Source of the DNA: a virus
Direction: 5' to 3' (one strand)
DNA length: 64,000 nt
Virus record (IMG/VR): IMGVR_UViG_3300042473_001540
Coordinates: 124,001-188,000 of that record
The translations under genes were made by a program, and so were the position numbers. The notes beneath the pieces are model-generated. The model had not been told where the DNA came from. It saw only the letters and a list, made by a program, of their open reading frames with translations, and did not search any database. Below, piece by piece: positions 14,907 to 24,228 of the stretch. Position 1 is the first letter of the stretch. Each line of letters starts with the position of its first letter.

Positions 14907-17900
14907 TATTTTGGAAAACAAGGAGGACCAACAGAATCAAAAACCCAGTGTGTTCAGCCAGTGGGAAGACACTGACCCAAAGAATGACAAGCCGGAAGAG
15001 TCAAAAAATAATCCCAGTGAACTCTATCATAGCACTATACTAGACAATGCGCCTAATATCCTGCAATCAGGATATATAACAACCTCTATCTACAAAGATC
15101 CAGCCAAGGATATAGTGTTTGATTCTCGCTCTACAACACCCCATACATCACCAACTATAGCTGTTCTCACTTCTTGTGGGACACTGATGCAAACCTACAA
15201 CGAACAAATTTCTCGCCAGCTAACGACGGCAAGCAGTCAACTGGGAACGCAAAGCAAAGCCTATCGAGCCTTGCGTGCCATCAGTCACGTTTTGGAATCA
15301 CAGAAGCTTTTTGAAAACGATCCACAACTAGGTAACAACAGCATTTGGCTCTACACTGAAGGTTGCCAAAGTGCATTGCACATACTGCTCGACAACAAGA
15401 CAGCAAAAATCACTTGGTTAGGTAGTTTGAATGGCACTGGTAGGCAACTTTTGGAGCAGGGGTTAGCACAAAGCCAGAAACAAGGTGCCTTACTCGCTGT
15501 TGTGAAACCCATCTGGAACAGCCACAAATTTTATGAGAAGATGGGATTTCAAGATCAAGGAACTGGTTATTGGAACTTACCTCTTGAGGAATCAGCTAAT
15601 CAACTGGATCGCGCAGATCTAGAAGACTTATTGGGTGCAATCACATATGAGCAAGAAGAGATTAACGACGCCAGCTATGATGCTGCGGGACCAAAGTATG
15701 AAAAACTTGACAAGGATTTCAAAGCCTTAGAGGCTGTTGCTTATGTGGTTAAAAATAACTTACGAGCACTTGACAATCCCAACTTGGGAAAAAATAGCAT
15801 TTTCCTCTATAACTATACCCCAGATCTAGGCGTGTTCAGTGTAACTGCAATACATGTGGTGATTGAAAATCAAGTGGCGCATGTGAAATGGTTGGGCAGT
15901 TATGACAACAAACCTGGTGCTGGCAAAGCGTTGATGTTACAAGCCTTGACTATCGCAAAGAACAAAGGGGCCACCAAGAGCGTCGTAGAGGCCAAATGGG
16001 AAAGCGAAGGCTTTTATCACAAGCTGGGTTACGATGTGGAGAACAGAGGATCAAACAACCCATTTACAGGCACCAGTTTAGTCCAAATGGGAAAGAAGTT
16101 GGAAGAAGCTTGGACTGATGAAGACCAGCGTATGGTTCACAAAAATCCCACAATTCAAGATTTGAAAAGGTTGGCACGCAACAACAAGTATCACAGTGCC
16201 AGATTTGTGATCTACAAAGATGGCAGTGTTGTGGCTGCGGATAGCGAACATTATACTCACCACAGTGCTGCACCTGCCATGGGCGCTTGGGCTTTGAGAG
16301 GGTATGTGCAATACTTGGGTGGCAACGACTATGCCTATCGCAGCATGGAAGTCTACAGTCCCAAAAGTGTTGACCATCCTCTTTTCCGCAAGTGGGAATC
16401 TAGTGGTATAGAGAATGGCAATCCCTCTGTTGTTGAGGAAAAATGGACCAAAAAGTATAAGAAGAGTATCAACTGCTCTAATCCTCAAGGGTTCAGCCAA
16501 CGTGCTCACTGTGCTGCTAGACGCAAACGACAAAAGGGCGGAAAGACAACTAGCAAGCCCTTGAATGAAAACAATAACGTAGAAATACACAACTATAAAA
16601 AGCTGGATCGCATCTTAGTTGCATTGTGTAACCTAGTTGACACCAGACGAAAGAAAAACCCTGACAAATACGGATGGGTAGCCGCAGGGTTGTTGGATCC
16701 CCGCAACCGTCTTGTAATAGGTTTCAGCACATTTGCCAATGACAAATGGTATCATGCTGAACGATTGGCTATGAGGGCTTATCGTAAAAAATACGGAAGC
16801 ATACCTGATGGCTGTATAATTGTAACCACATGCAGTCCATGCAGCGAGCAGATGCCAAGATATGGTGAAAGTTGTACTGACCTAATCAACAAGAGTCCTG
16901 TCAAAAAAGTCTATTGCGGCTACTCTGATACAACTCAATCCCAAAGTCAACGCACTTTCAATATTATGGTTACTGCTGATACAAACATACGAGAACGGTG
17001 CCAAAAATTTGCTGAAAACTTCATGGATTGGGAAGCGCAATATTTGGATGAAAGCTTGCGTGATTGGTTCAAACAAAAATGGGTGCGATTTGGGACAGAT
17101 GGCAAGATCAGAGGCGACTGTGCTAGAGGCAGTGAAGGCGAAGGCAAGCCCAAATGCCTGCCACAGCGGAAGGCTTGGGCACTGGGCAAGAAAAAACGTG
17201 CAACTGCTGCTAGGCGCAAGCGTAGAGAAGATCCCAATCCTGAACGTGAAGGCAAGGCCCGGAACGTAGCCACAAAAGAAAGTGTTGGCTCTACAAAATT
17301 GGGAGATCTCTGCACTATCAAAACTAATTTTCCTGATGCTGACTTTTGGCTTGTGCGACGCAGTGATAGAACAAATGTGGGCACACCAGCCAAAGAATTC
17401 AGTCCCTATCATATTGGAATCAAAGTCACAGCTACTGAACAGCTGATGCCAGAATATCTCTACTATATGATGATGCATCTCCACAACCAAGGCTATTGGA
17501 ACAGTCGAAGCATGGGCATGAGCAATCTTGTGCACATACGCACAGAAGATGTGAAAAACATACAACTGGCTTTGACAGAGCATGAGCTGAAAGAAAACTC
17601 CAGTTGTCCACATTGCGGAGGCCAAATGGTTAACTACTCTATGCTCAGTGAAAAACAAGATGCCTGCTACTACAAAGTCAAGAGTCGCTACAAAGTTTGG
17701 CCCAGTGCCTATGCCAGCGGTGCATTAGTGCAGTGCAGGAAAAAGGGTGCAAAAAACTGGGGCAAGAGCAAGACAAATGAAAGCATAAGCATTGATCAAC
17801 AAGAGGAACATGGAGGTCTCGAAGCCTACATAACTGATACATCTACCCCACAATTGGTCAATTATCTTGCAAGTGAAAATGCACCCGCCGACCTTGCAGA

Positions 17901-18621
17901 AAAATTGCAACGCAGATACAAAACAATAGCTGTGTTCAAAAACATATGGGTCGAGGAAGATCATCAAGGGTCTGGAGTAGGTAGCTGGATTTTAGAGGCT
18001 GGTATTGGGGATGCAATAGACAACCAGGCTCATGCTGTCATTCTCACTGCTGTCTCAGATGATCCCAAAAGACAATCACAACTTGAGAAATGGTATAAGT
18101 CTTATGACTTCAAAGAAATAGCTCGCAGTTCAACTGGGTATCCTGTGATGTTACTAGATTTAAACAAAGACCAGGTCTCAGAAGCTGCCCCGTGGCTCGG
18201 GCAGGGAGATGAGCCACTGCCCACTAAACTCTATCATGTCACAAGAACAAGAAACCGTTTGAGCATACGCCAGAGAGGACTTGTTCCCAAAACAAAGGAA
18301 CATGATCATATATTGCGACAACCAGGTGTGTTTCTGTTTGAAACTTTTGAACAAGCTGAAGATTGGGCTTACTATTGGAGTCAAGATGAGGGCGAGAGTA
18401 TGGATATATGGGAAATCAAGGTTCAAGATCCCAATGATCTAACTCCTGATCCAGCATTGGATATTCAGCACGATTACGATGCATGGGTCATCTACAAGCC
18501 AATTCCTGCAGCCAATGTGAGGCTGAAATTTACGCAACGCTGGCCGGAACCTTGGGGAAAGCCTACTACAACGGTGAAAAAAATCCGCAACCTTGAAGAA
18601 GATCCTAATGAAACTGAATGA
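14893..18621 (+). CDS. giant multidomain protein: ART-like, GNAT, deaminase and phage head modules
   Basis: A 1242-residue chain of modules. In order: leader MKLVDILE (1-8); ART-like half domain (LYHSTI...ILQSGYI, 44-95); GNAT 1 (115-230); GNAT 2 (265-395); unknown domain (408-505); Cys/basic module (517-550); zinc deaminase (565-690, HAE at 621-623, SPC at 648-650, Cys661); basic Cys module (721-790); specificity-subunit-like domain (797-895); CPHC plus CYYKVKSRYKVWPSAYASGA module (905-955); GNAT 3 (970-1090); ART-like domain (LYHVT...RGLVP, 1111-1215). Several linkers carry LxE followed by a small residue (after 233, 405, 559, 720, 901), the T4 gp21 prohead-protease pattern. I infer a capsid-packaged polyprotein cut into effectors. 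Confidence 0.8.
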   Translation: MKLVDILENKEDQQNQKPSVFSQWEDTDPKNDKPEESKNNPSELYHSTILDNAPNILQSGYITTSIYKDPAKDIVFDSRSTTPHTSPTIAVLTSCGTLMQTYNEQISRQLTTASSQLGTQSKAYRALRAISHVLESQKLFENDPQLGNNSIWLYTEGCQSALHILLDNKTAKITWLGSLNGTGRQLLEQGLAQSQKQGALLAVVKPIWNSHKFYEKMGFQDQGTGYWNLPLEESANQLDRADLEDLLGAITYEQEEINDASYDAAGPKYEKLDKDFKALEAVAYVVKNNLRALDNPNLGKNSIFLYNYTPDLGVFSVTAIHVVIENQVAHVKWLGSYDNKPGAGKALMLQALTIAKNKGATKSVVEAKWESEGFYHKLGYDVENRGSNNPFTGTSLVQMGKKLEEAWTDEDQRMVHKNPTIQDLKRLARNNKYHSARFVIYKDGSVVAADSEHYTHHSAAPAMGAWALRGYVQYLGGNDYAYRSMEVYSPKSVDHPLFRKWESSGIENGNPSVVEEKWTKKYKKSINCSNPQGFSQRAHCAARRKRQKGGKTTSKPLNENNNVEIHNYKKLDRILVALCNLVDTRRKKNPDKYGWVAAGLLDPRNRLVIGFSTFANDKWYHAERLAMRAYRKKYGSIPDGCIIVTTCSPCSEQMPRYGESCTDLINKSPVKKVYCGYSDTTQSQSQRTFNIMVTADTNIRERCQKFAENFMDWEAQYLDESLRDWFKQKWVRFGTDGKIRGDCARGSEGEGKPKCLPQRKAWALGKKKRATAARRKRREDPNPEREGKARNVATKESVGSTKLGDLCTIKTNFPDADFWLVRRSDRTNVGTPAKEFSPYHIGIKVTATEQLMPEYLYYMMMHLHNQGYWNSRSMGMSNLVHIRTEDVKNIQLALTEHELKENSSCPHCGGQMVNYSMLSEKQDACYYKVKSRYKVWPSAYASGALVQCRKKGAKNWGKSKTNESISIDQQEEHGGLEAYITDTSTPQLVNYLASENAPADLAEKLQRRYKTIAVFKNIWVEEDHQGSGVGSWILEAGIGDAIDNQAHAVILTAVSDDPKRQSQLEKWYKSYDFKEIARSSTGYPVMLLDLNKDQVSEAAPWLGQGDEPLPTKLYHVTRTRNRLSIRQRGLVPKTKEHDHILRQPGVFLFETFEQAEDWAYYWSQDEGESMDIWEIKVQDPNDLTPDPALDIQHDYDAWVIYKPIPAANVRLKFTQRWPEPWGKPTTTVKKIRNLEEDPNETE

Positions 18622-21502
18622 CCTATTGAACAAGCCTACCAGTAGCGTAGCTGAGCTGGCTAAAAAATACAAAGTGTCAACAGACTCTGTGGAGAAACAG
18701 CTGGCACAGGGCATCAAAGTGGAGATGGAACACACCCGGTTGCGGAGTGTGGCGCGAGAAATAGCCTTGGATCACTTGGGTGAGGATCTTAACTATTACA
18801 AGAAATTGAGCAAACTTGAGAAAAAGCCTGCTCAAGAAGCTCTTCTGATAGAGCTGTTTGCCCTGCTAAATGAAGTAAAAATCGACAATGTGAGTGGCAT
18901 TGGGGAAGTGCCTGACAATAAGAATGTGGATTATCTTGGCTTGAGAGTCGCGATGAAGCCCAGTGTATTTTTGAAATTGGCTAGCCCTTTGTCAAGAGAA
19001 CATGCTGGGAGTGTGGATTATATCAAACAGCAACTAGATCAAGGGCAGGGAATGGCCAGTCCTTGGCTGGTCTTAGACATACCAATAGAATGGGAAAAAG
19101 GTCGTTATAATAAATCCGCAAGAGTAATTGGGCACGAAGGCCGCAACAGAATGTATGCGGTCCTAGAAACTGAAGGCGATGCACCTGTTGAAACTCATTT
19201 GTTTTTTGTCGGTGGATTGCGTGCTAGGCACATCAAACCTGAATGGATTGAAGCACTCAACCTGCGTCTTGTACCACAGAGAGCAAACACTAGTGTATCT
19301 GGCCCGTTTTTTGAACTGCTGTTAAAGACTCAAAAAAGTCTCTCAGAAGAAAATGAAAACAAAAGAGACACATACCGTGTAACCTGGAGAGGTAGATTGG
19401 GCGAATATGATCCCAATTATTTTGACATCAAAAGTGACCCACTTGAAGACGATGATGGCAAAGTCATCGCCGTAAAAGATCAGCTTGTTCCCAAATCTCA
19501 TTTGCGTGCCAATTTAAACATAACTCCAAATCCCAACCTAGTGTATAGGGGCATGAGTAATCATGAATTTCAAAATATCAAAAAAACAGGAGTGATACAA
19601 AGCAAAGGCGAGTATAACTTGGCTGGGCAACAGGGCTTAACCTATTTTTCAACTGAACCCAGGTCAGCTGAAACTTATGCTCATAGTTTTGCACCATGGA
19701 ATCAAAAAGCCAACTGGGACAATCCAGCATGGGTAATTGCAGTGCCCAAACCTGATGAATCAAAAATTGTGCATGTGCAAGGCACAGGATCACATGAAGT
19801 GGGAGTCAAAGGCTCTATACCAGCGAATCAAATAAGGGAGATATACCGAGGAAAGGTTGTAGAATACGATCCTGGTGTGCACAACCAAGTTGCACCATCA
19901 GCATGGCTGCATTGGGAGAAAATGCCTGTTGATACATTGTTAACAGAGCGCAAAGGTGCGCCTGGCACTCTCAAATCCAAAATCACCAGACTGTATGGCG
20001 GAGGTGTCACATGTGACAAAACACAAAAACTCAAAACACGCCAGGGTGCTACAACTCTAGACAAACGCCAAGCCAACTGGTTTCAAAACAAACATTGCGG
20101 CGGAGCAACTAGAGTTGATGAAATCATAAGTGGTGAGCATATTCCAGGCGATTGGAAAAAATATGGAAGCGGCGACGCAGAAATGTTTGAAACAGAGTTT
20201 GATCTTCAAGGATATAAGATCACAATAAGTGTGAGTCGGGATTGGGCCCAATCTGGTGCCTATGTGTTGATGAAGAAAAACATAGAGGCTGGAGCAAACC
20301 TGGTTGGCAGAGAAATAATATTCAGGGTAGATGGCGAAACTGATCCAACAGGCTTACTAGGCACAGGTGCAGCGAATGTAATTTCAATTGTTGTAGGAAA
20401 AATCATAGGACTACTACAAAATATAGAATGGGACTATTTGGTCTTCGCAGGTGCTGGGGACAGTAGACAAAGAGTATATACTAAAATATTGAGTCAGATA
20501 TCTCCAGGACTTGATTCAGAGCCAATGCAATTTGGAGATTGGTTCCTGCTGATCAAAAACCATTTGTTGGCAGCAAAATCTCAAGAGCTGGATGAAGTTT
20601 TTAAAGGCAAGCCACTTCCTGGAGATTGGCAATCAATAAAGGGCGGTTCAACCCACTACACTGAATTTGAATTTGCTGGCAGTGAAGTGCAAATAGCAGT
20701 CGTAAAAGACGCTTCTTATGAGCTTCAAACTATCTTGCAAAAGCAAGTGCCAGAAAACTGGGTTGGATATGAAGTGTCCTTCTCTGTAGATCACAGCATC
20801 TCTGTAACAGGTATGTTTGACCAAAAAAGTGCCCAATTATTTGATTTGATTATACGAAAACTCAAATGGTTTTTCCAGACCCACAGCTGGGACTACATCA
20901 ACTTCAGTGGGGATGAGCGCAGCCGCAACAAGCTCTATCTCCGGCTGGCAAAACAGTTGGCACCTGCTGATAGCACAGTGTTGCACACTAACAAAAGCTT
21001 TGCAATTGTCAAGCAGGACAAGCTTGCATCATTCACTAACTTGGACGAAAGTTTAAGTTACAAAGGTTTGCGTCCTGGAGCAAATATTTGGTATGAGCCT
21101 GGCATGCAATATTCCCAATATAATTTATATCCAGGCAAAAGTATTGTGGGCCAGCGAGTATACCATATGACCAATAAGCTTACAAGTATAATAAAGTCAG
21201 GCGGACTGAAACCAAAATATGATGAGACTGGTGCTAGAGAATTTGGCCGATATAGCACTGTGGAATATCCTTTCACTCCAGTTATTGCTATATTTTTTGA
21301 TGTTGGTGAGCATGATTGGTTTGGCAAATACATCTTAAGTTGGGAAATAACACCTGAGGATAAAACTGCACGAGCATATATGCCAGTAGATACCATGCAG
21401 CCTTCAGATAGAGATAATTTGCTGCCCAATTGTCAGGTAACACCTGTAAGTATTGATAGGATTACTATCACAGATCTCAAAGGAAACCTTATAAAAGTAT
21501 GA
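18608..21502 (+). CDS. giant multidomain protein 2: DUF5661-like, ART-like and repeated capsid modules
   Basis: A 964-residue protein overlapping the previous gene by 14 nt. Order: leader MKLNDLLNKP; helical DUF5661-like domain (AELAKKYKVSTDSVEKQL...EHTRLRSVAREIALDHL, 14-70); domain with IGHEGRNRMYAVL (100-235); ART-like domain beginning VYRGMSNHEF (310-420, with TYFST and ETYAHS); a TRLYGG...ATTLDKRQANWF module (455-497); two related repeats (about 510-655 and 668-805, each with GDW at the start and a WDY...G..SR pattern near the end); and a C-terminal ART-like domain starting VYHMTNKLTSIIKSGGLKP (850-964). LxE sites occur near 89, 247, 447, 663 and 814. It is probably packaged with its neighbours. 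Confidence 0.75.
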   Translation: MKLNDLLNKPTSSVAELAKKYKVSTDSVEKQLAQGIKVEMEHTRLRSVAREIALDHLGEDLNYYKKLSKLEKKPAQEALLIELFALLNEVKIDNVSGIGEVPDNKNVDYLGLRVAMKPSVFLKLASPLSREHAGSVDYIKQQLDQGQGMASPWLVLDIPIEWEKGRYNKSARVIGHEGRNRMYAVLETEGDAPVETHLFFVGGLRARHIKPEWIEALNLRLVPQRANTSVSGPFFELLLKTQKSLSEENENKRDTYRVTWRGRLGEYDPNYFDIKSDPLEDDDGKVIAVKDQLVPKSHLRANLNITPNPNLVYRGMSNHEFQNIKKTGVIQSKGEYNLAGQQGLTYFSTEPRSAETYAHSFAPWNQKANWDNPAWVIAVPKPDESKIVHVQGTGSHEVGVKGSIPANQIREIYRGKVVEYDPGVHNQVAPSAWLHWEKMPVDTLLTERKGAPGTLKSKITRLYGGGVTCDKTQKLKTRQGATTLDKRQANWFQNKHCGGATRVDEIISGEHIPGDWKKYGSGDAEMFETEFDLQGYKITISVSRDWAQSGAYVLMKKNIEAGANLVGREIIFRVDGETDPTGLLGTGAANVISIVVGKIIGLLQNIEWDYLVFAGAGDSRQRVYTKILSQISPGLDSEPMQFGDWFLLIKNHLLAAKSQELDEVFKGKPLPGDWQSIKGGSTHYTEFEFAGSEVQIAVVKDASYELQTILQKQVPENWVGYEVSFSVDHSISVTGMFDQKSAQLFDLIIRKLKWFFQTHSWDYINFSGDERSRNKLYLRLAKQLAPADSTVLHTNKSFAIVKQDKLASFTNLDESLSYKGLRPGANIWYEPGMQYSQYNLYPGKSIVGQRVYHMTNKLTSIIKSGGLKPKYDETGAREFGRYSTVEYPFTPVIAIFFDVGEHDWFGKYILSWEITPEDKTARAYMPVDTMQPSDRDNLLPNCQVTPVSIDRITITDLKGNLIKV

Positions 21503-22614
21503 GAATTTACCATTTAGTGCCCTTAAAGAAGTTGCTAGAAGCTTATCAGCCATTGACAACCAAATGGCAACAAGACAATGTGGGCTCAGTTTCAAGATAT
21601 ATTACAAGCTTTGAGTATGATGACCATTTAGTCGAACAAAGACTTACTCAAGATAAAAATCAAAAAGACTTACAGGATGCATTGGCTGCCAGTGATTTAG
21701 AGCCCAATCCACAAGCCAAGGGCTATGTTTGGTTATGGACAGTGGATGGGGAAATAGAACAAACTGGCACAATGGGCCTTAAGGCCATACCCTTGTGGAA
21801 AGAATTGGTGCGACGCCTCTTTGGTTGGCTTGGATCTCATGAATGGGACTACTTGACTTTTATTGGTGGACGCGGCAGCAGGAACAAGCTCTATAGCGCA
21901 TTGGGTCAAATGTTGGCGCAGAGAGCTGGTGCCAAAGTATATTTTGATTTTGACACAAGTGACTTTGTTGTATATAAGCCCAGTGCAATAGTTCAACCAA
22001 AATTGCAAGAGGCTTTTGATTACCAACTTCCCCGGGATAAATGGAAGATAAAAACAGAAGGCGACAGCTATATTGATTTTTTGTTTGAAATTGATGGCAA
22101 CGAATACGAGCTTCGAATGTCTCGATTGCAAGAGCCTCAGAAGAGGGGTATTTACGAGGTGGAATTTAGGCACACAGAGTATGGCATGGACATAAGTGGC
22201 ACAGGTTCAGCCTTTAAAGTCTTCAGTGCTGTGTTTCAACTTCTCAAGTATGCTATTGATCATCAAAAAACCTTACCTGTAAATGGACTTTGGTTCCAGG
22301 CTTGGGCCCCGAGCAGGAAAAAGCGTTATAAGAGTATGGCACCAAAATTAGCAAGACATCTGGGTTGGACTTGGGTAACCAAGCAAGAGAGTTTTCCCTA
22401 CTCTCTCTCGCCAGGAACAGATGGCTACTTGATTCTCAAACCCAGTCTTGGCGAAACAGCTGGTGTGGGCAAGATAGTTAAAGGTGTGAACACTACCACC
22501 GATGTGGGACCTGATGCTGTTCAAAAACAAGCCCGGAAATTTCTCAACAAAGTCACAGCAGGAGGAGTTCCTCCTCAAACTCAAAGCAATGGCAAATTTC
22601 CCTCGGTTAAATAA
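21499..22614 (+). CDS. capsid-module protein 3 sharing repeats with the 964-residue protein
   Basis: A 371-residue protein starting at ATGA overlapping the previous stop. MRIYHLVPLKKLLEAY is a plausible capsid leader with an LLE/A cut after Glu14. Residues 75-160 (WDYLTFIGGRGSRNKLYSALG) and 178-330 repeat the module seen twice in the preceding protein, with an LQE/A site at 169-171 between the two copies. The end, TTTDVGPDAVQKQARKFLNKV, is a terminal segment also known from T4-like marine phage head proteins. No enzymatic motif is visible, so it may be a structural or carrier part of the same packaged set. Confidence 0.7.
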   Translation: MRIYHLVPLKKLLEAYQPLTTKWQQDNVGSVSRYITSFEYDDHLVEQRLTQDKNQKDLQDALAASDLEPNPQAKGYVWLWTVDGEIEQTGTMGLKAIPLWKELVRRLFGWLGSHEWDYLTFIGGRGSRNKLYSALGQMLAQRAGAKVYFDFDTSDFVVYKPSAIVQPKLQEAFDYQLPRDKWKIKTEGDSYIDFLFEIDGNEYELRMSRLQEPQKRGIYEVEFRHTEYGMDISGTGSAFKVFSAVFQLLKYAIDHQKTLPVNGLWFQAWAPSRKKRYKSMAPKLARHLGWTWVTKQESFPYSLSPGTDGYLILKPSLGETAGVGKIVKGVNTTTDVGPDAVQKQARKFLNKVTAGGVPPQTQSNGKFPSVK

Positions 22615-22620
22615 GCTGAA

Positions 22621-23616
22621 ATGGCAACTTTGTATAGTTTTGGTATGGATCCCACACGGTGGTACAGCAGGGCATTATATGCCTTCTCTACCAATGAATT
22701 AGGCTGGACTACAGGCAATAGTCCAGTCAATGGACTGGGCAGCATACAATCCATGGCGTATGGAAACAATACGTGGGTTGGTGCTACAAATTTTGGAGAC
22801 TTCACAGTAAGTGGTGATGGTGTAAATTGGTATTCCTACACTCCTGAAAACAAAAGTTGGCTTGTTAACAAAATCACATGGGGACAAGGATTGTTCACAG
22901 TTGTGGGACATGAAAAAAACTTCAGTAACCTTGCAGAAACTGGATTTGTCGCAGTGTCTGGAAATGGTGGTCCAGCAACTTGGGTCAGAAAATTTGTCAG
23001 TTATCAAGAACCCATGACTTTGTTTGATATCAAACACTTGGGCCTAGGAAAATGGATTGCTGTGGGCTGCACAAATCATCTGCGACAGCCTGTGGTAATC
23101 TATAGTGAAGACAACACTGACTCTTGGACAAGAATACTACTTCCAGATATTATCCCTGGCGGTATTTACAGTATTGAAGCCCACGTAGGAAGTAGTGTAA
23201 AAGTTTGGCTGGGCGGCAAAGGCTGGATAGCCTATACCAACGATTTTCAAACCACAAGCACAGAATGGACATTGTTTGATAATTTAAAAGATCAAGGCAA
23301 ATCCAAACCATTTACGCGGTTATTATACCGATCCACACTGGGCAAAGAAGCTATTGTTGCACTGTCAGGATCTACAGTTTGGTTCAACGACACAGCTTTG
23401 AATTGGCGGAGCACTACACAAGAGGGCTATAGATTCCAGGACGTAGCTAATTTCCAAAACCCCTTAACAAGCCAAGAGTCATTTAACTTTTCTGTTGGAG
23501 GCATGTTGAACCAGTACACTGGATTCAAAACTCCTTGGCAAGCCCAGAGCACACAAGAATTCTCCCTCATTGGATATAACAATGGAGTCCAAGCCAGCAG
23601 CCTTATTGTTGTTTGA
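22621..23616 (+). CDS. beta-propeller-like virion protein
   Basis: A 331-residue protein with repeated blades of the type YGNNTWVGATNFGDFTVSGDGVNWYSY, seen about every 50 residues as W..G.G.ftvVg or KWIAVGC...YSEDNTDSW. This is the BNR/sialidase-like or photosynthesis-stability-like propeller pattern common in phage tail and baseplate-associated proteins. Catalytic residues of sialidases are not evident. It follows the capsid-protein genes by 6 nt and reads in the same direction, so it is likely a late structural or receptor-binding protein. Confidence 0.65.
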   Translation: MATLYSFGMDPTRWYSRALYAFSTNELGWTTGNSPVNGLGSIQSMAYGNNTWVGATNFGDFTVSGDGVNWYSYTPENKSWLVNKITWGQGLFTVVGHEKNFSNLAETGFVAVSGNGGPATWVRKFVSYQEPMTLFDIKHLGLGKWIAVGCTNHLRQPVVIYSEDNTDSWTRILLPDIIPGGIYSIEAHVGSSVKVWLGGKGWIAYTNDFQTTSTEWTLFDNLKDQGKSKPFTRLLYRSTLGKEAIVALSGSTVWFNDTALNWRSTTQEGYRFQDVANFQNPLTSQESFNFSVGGMLNQYTGFKTPWQAQSTQEFSLIGYNNGVQASSLIVV

Positions 23617-23672
23617 CACATGTGCTGTCTGCCACACAATCATGGCATACAACAAACGTGGAGCAAAAGTAG

Positions 23673-23948
23673 ATGGGTATCGGCACTCTAGGACCAAATG
23701 ATCGCTCAAAGATTATGGCCCTTGTGAATTCAGGTATTGATGTGTTGCGCGAGATTGCTACCCTCAAAGAGGGACTAAAAGACCAAGTGGGATCAGTAAG
23801 TGAGGAACTGGATATTGACAAAAAGATCCTAAACATGGCTATCCGAACCGCCTACAAGATGAGCCAGCAGAATCAAGACACTTTGAACGATCTTCAAACA
23901 CAGCTGGACAGTGTTGAAGAAGTGCTAAAAGCAGCAGGTGTTTCCTAA
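23673..23948 (+). CDS. small coiled-coil protein, possible DsbA-like DNA-binding protein
   Basis: A 91-residue helical protein (KIMALVNSGIDVLREIATLKEGLKDQVGSVSEELDIDKKILNMAIRTAYK). The pattern of an N-terminal helix, a conserved E.dI....LNm...ayk middle and an acidic C-terminal helix resembles T4 DsbA, the late-transcription double-stranded DNA-binding protein, and its marine phage relatives. I am not certain of this. A hairpin follows its stop. It is close to the replication block, where such proteins are often found. Confidence 0.5.
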   Translation: MGIGTLGPNDRSKIMALVNSGIDVLREIATLKEGLKDQVGSVSEELDIDKKILNMAIRTAYKMSQQNQDTLNDLQTQLDSVEEVLKAAGVS

Positions 23949-23978
23949 GGCTGCACTCAAAGCAAGGATACATTTTTA

Positions 23979-24001
23979 TAGATCTTTGACTCAAAGATCT
24001 A
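23979..24001 (+). terminator. hairpin after the small coiled-coil gene
   Basis: TAGATCTTTG and CAAAGATCTA form a perfect 10-bp stem with a 3-nt loop, 30 nt past the stop. No T-run follows on this strand, though CATTTTTA precedes it, so it may work better on the opposite strand. Confidence 0.4.
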
Positions 24002-24012
24002 AATGGATTGTA

Positions 24013-24228
24013 ATGTTTTTTTTGGAGATTTTAGGTACAGCCAGCATACTGCTGGCTGTCGCCGTTTAAGCCTTTCAAATATTACCTTTGAGCACATTGT
24101 ATTTGTTTTGGTTGTTTGGCAGTGTAGCCTTGACCATCAGCAGTATTTTGCGTAAGAATCTATTACTCGCTGTAATGATGTTGTTTTATACAGGGTTGAA
24201 TTTATATGGATTATGGAGTTTTGGATGA
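24013..24228 (+). pseudogene. small membrane protein interrupted by an in-frame TAA
   Basis: Reading from the ATG gives MFFLEILGTASILLAVAV, a TAA at 24067-24069, and then, still in the same frame, 52 more residues (AFQILPLSTLYLFWLFGSVA, SSILRKNLLLAVMMLFYTGL and NLYGLW). Ignoring the stop, this is a coherent three-helix membrane protein of about 70 residues similar in pattern to small PnuC-like or YgjV-like proteins. A perfect 10-bp hairpin with a 3-nt loop lies at 24037-24059, just before the stop. It is either a recent nonsense mutation, a readthrough gene or a sequencing error. The end overlaps the polymerase start. Confidence 0.5.
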
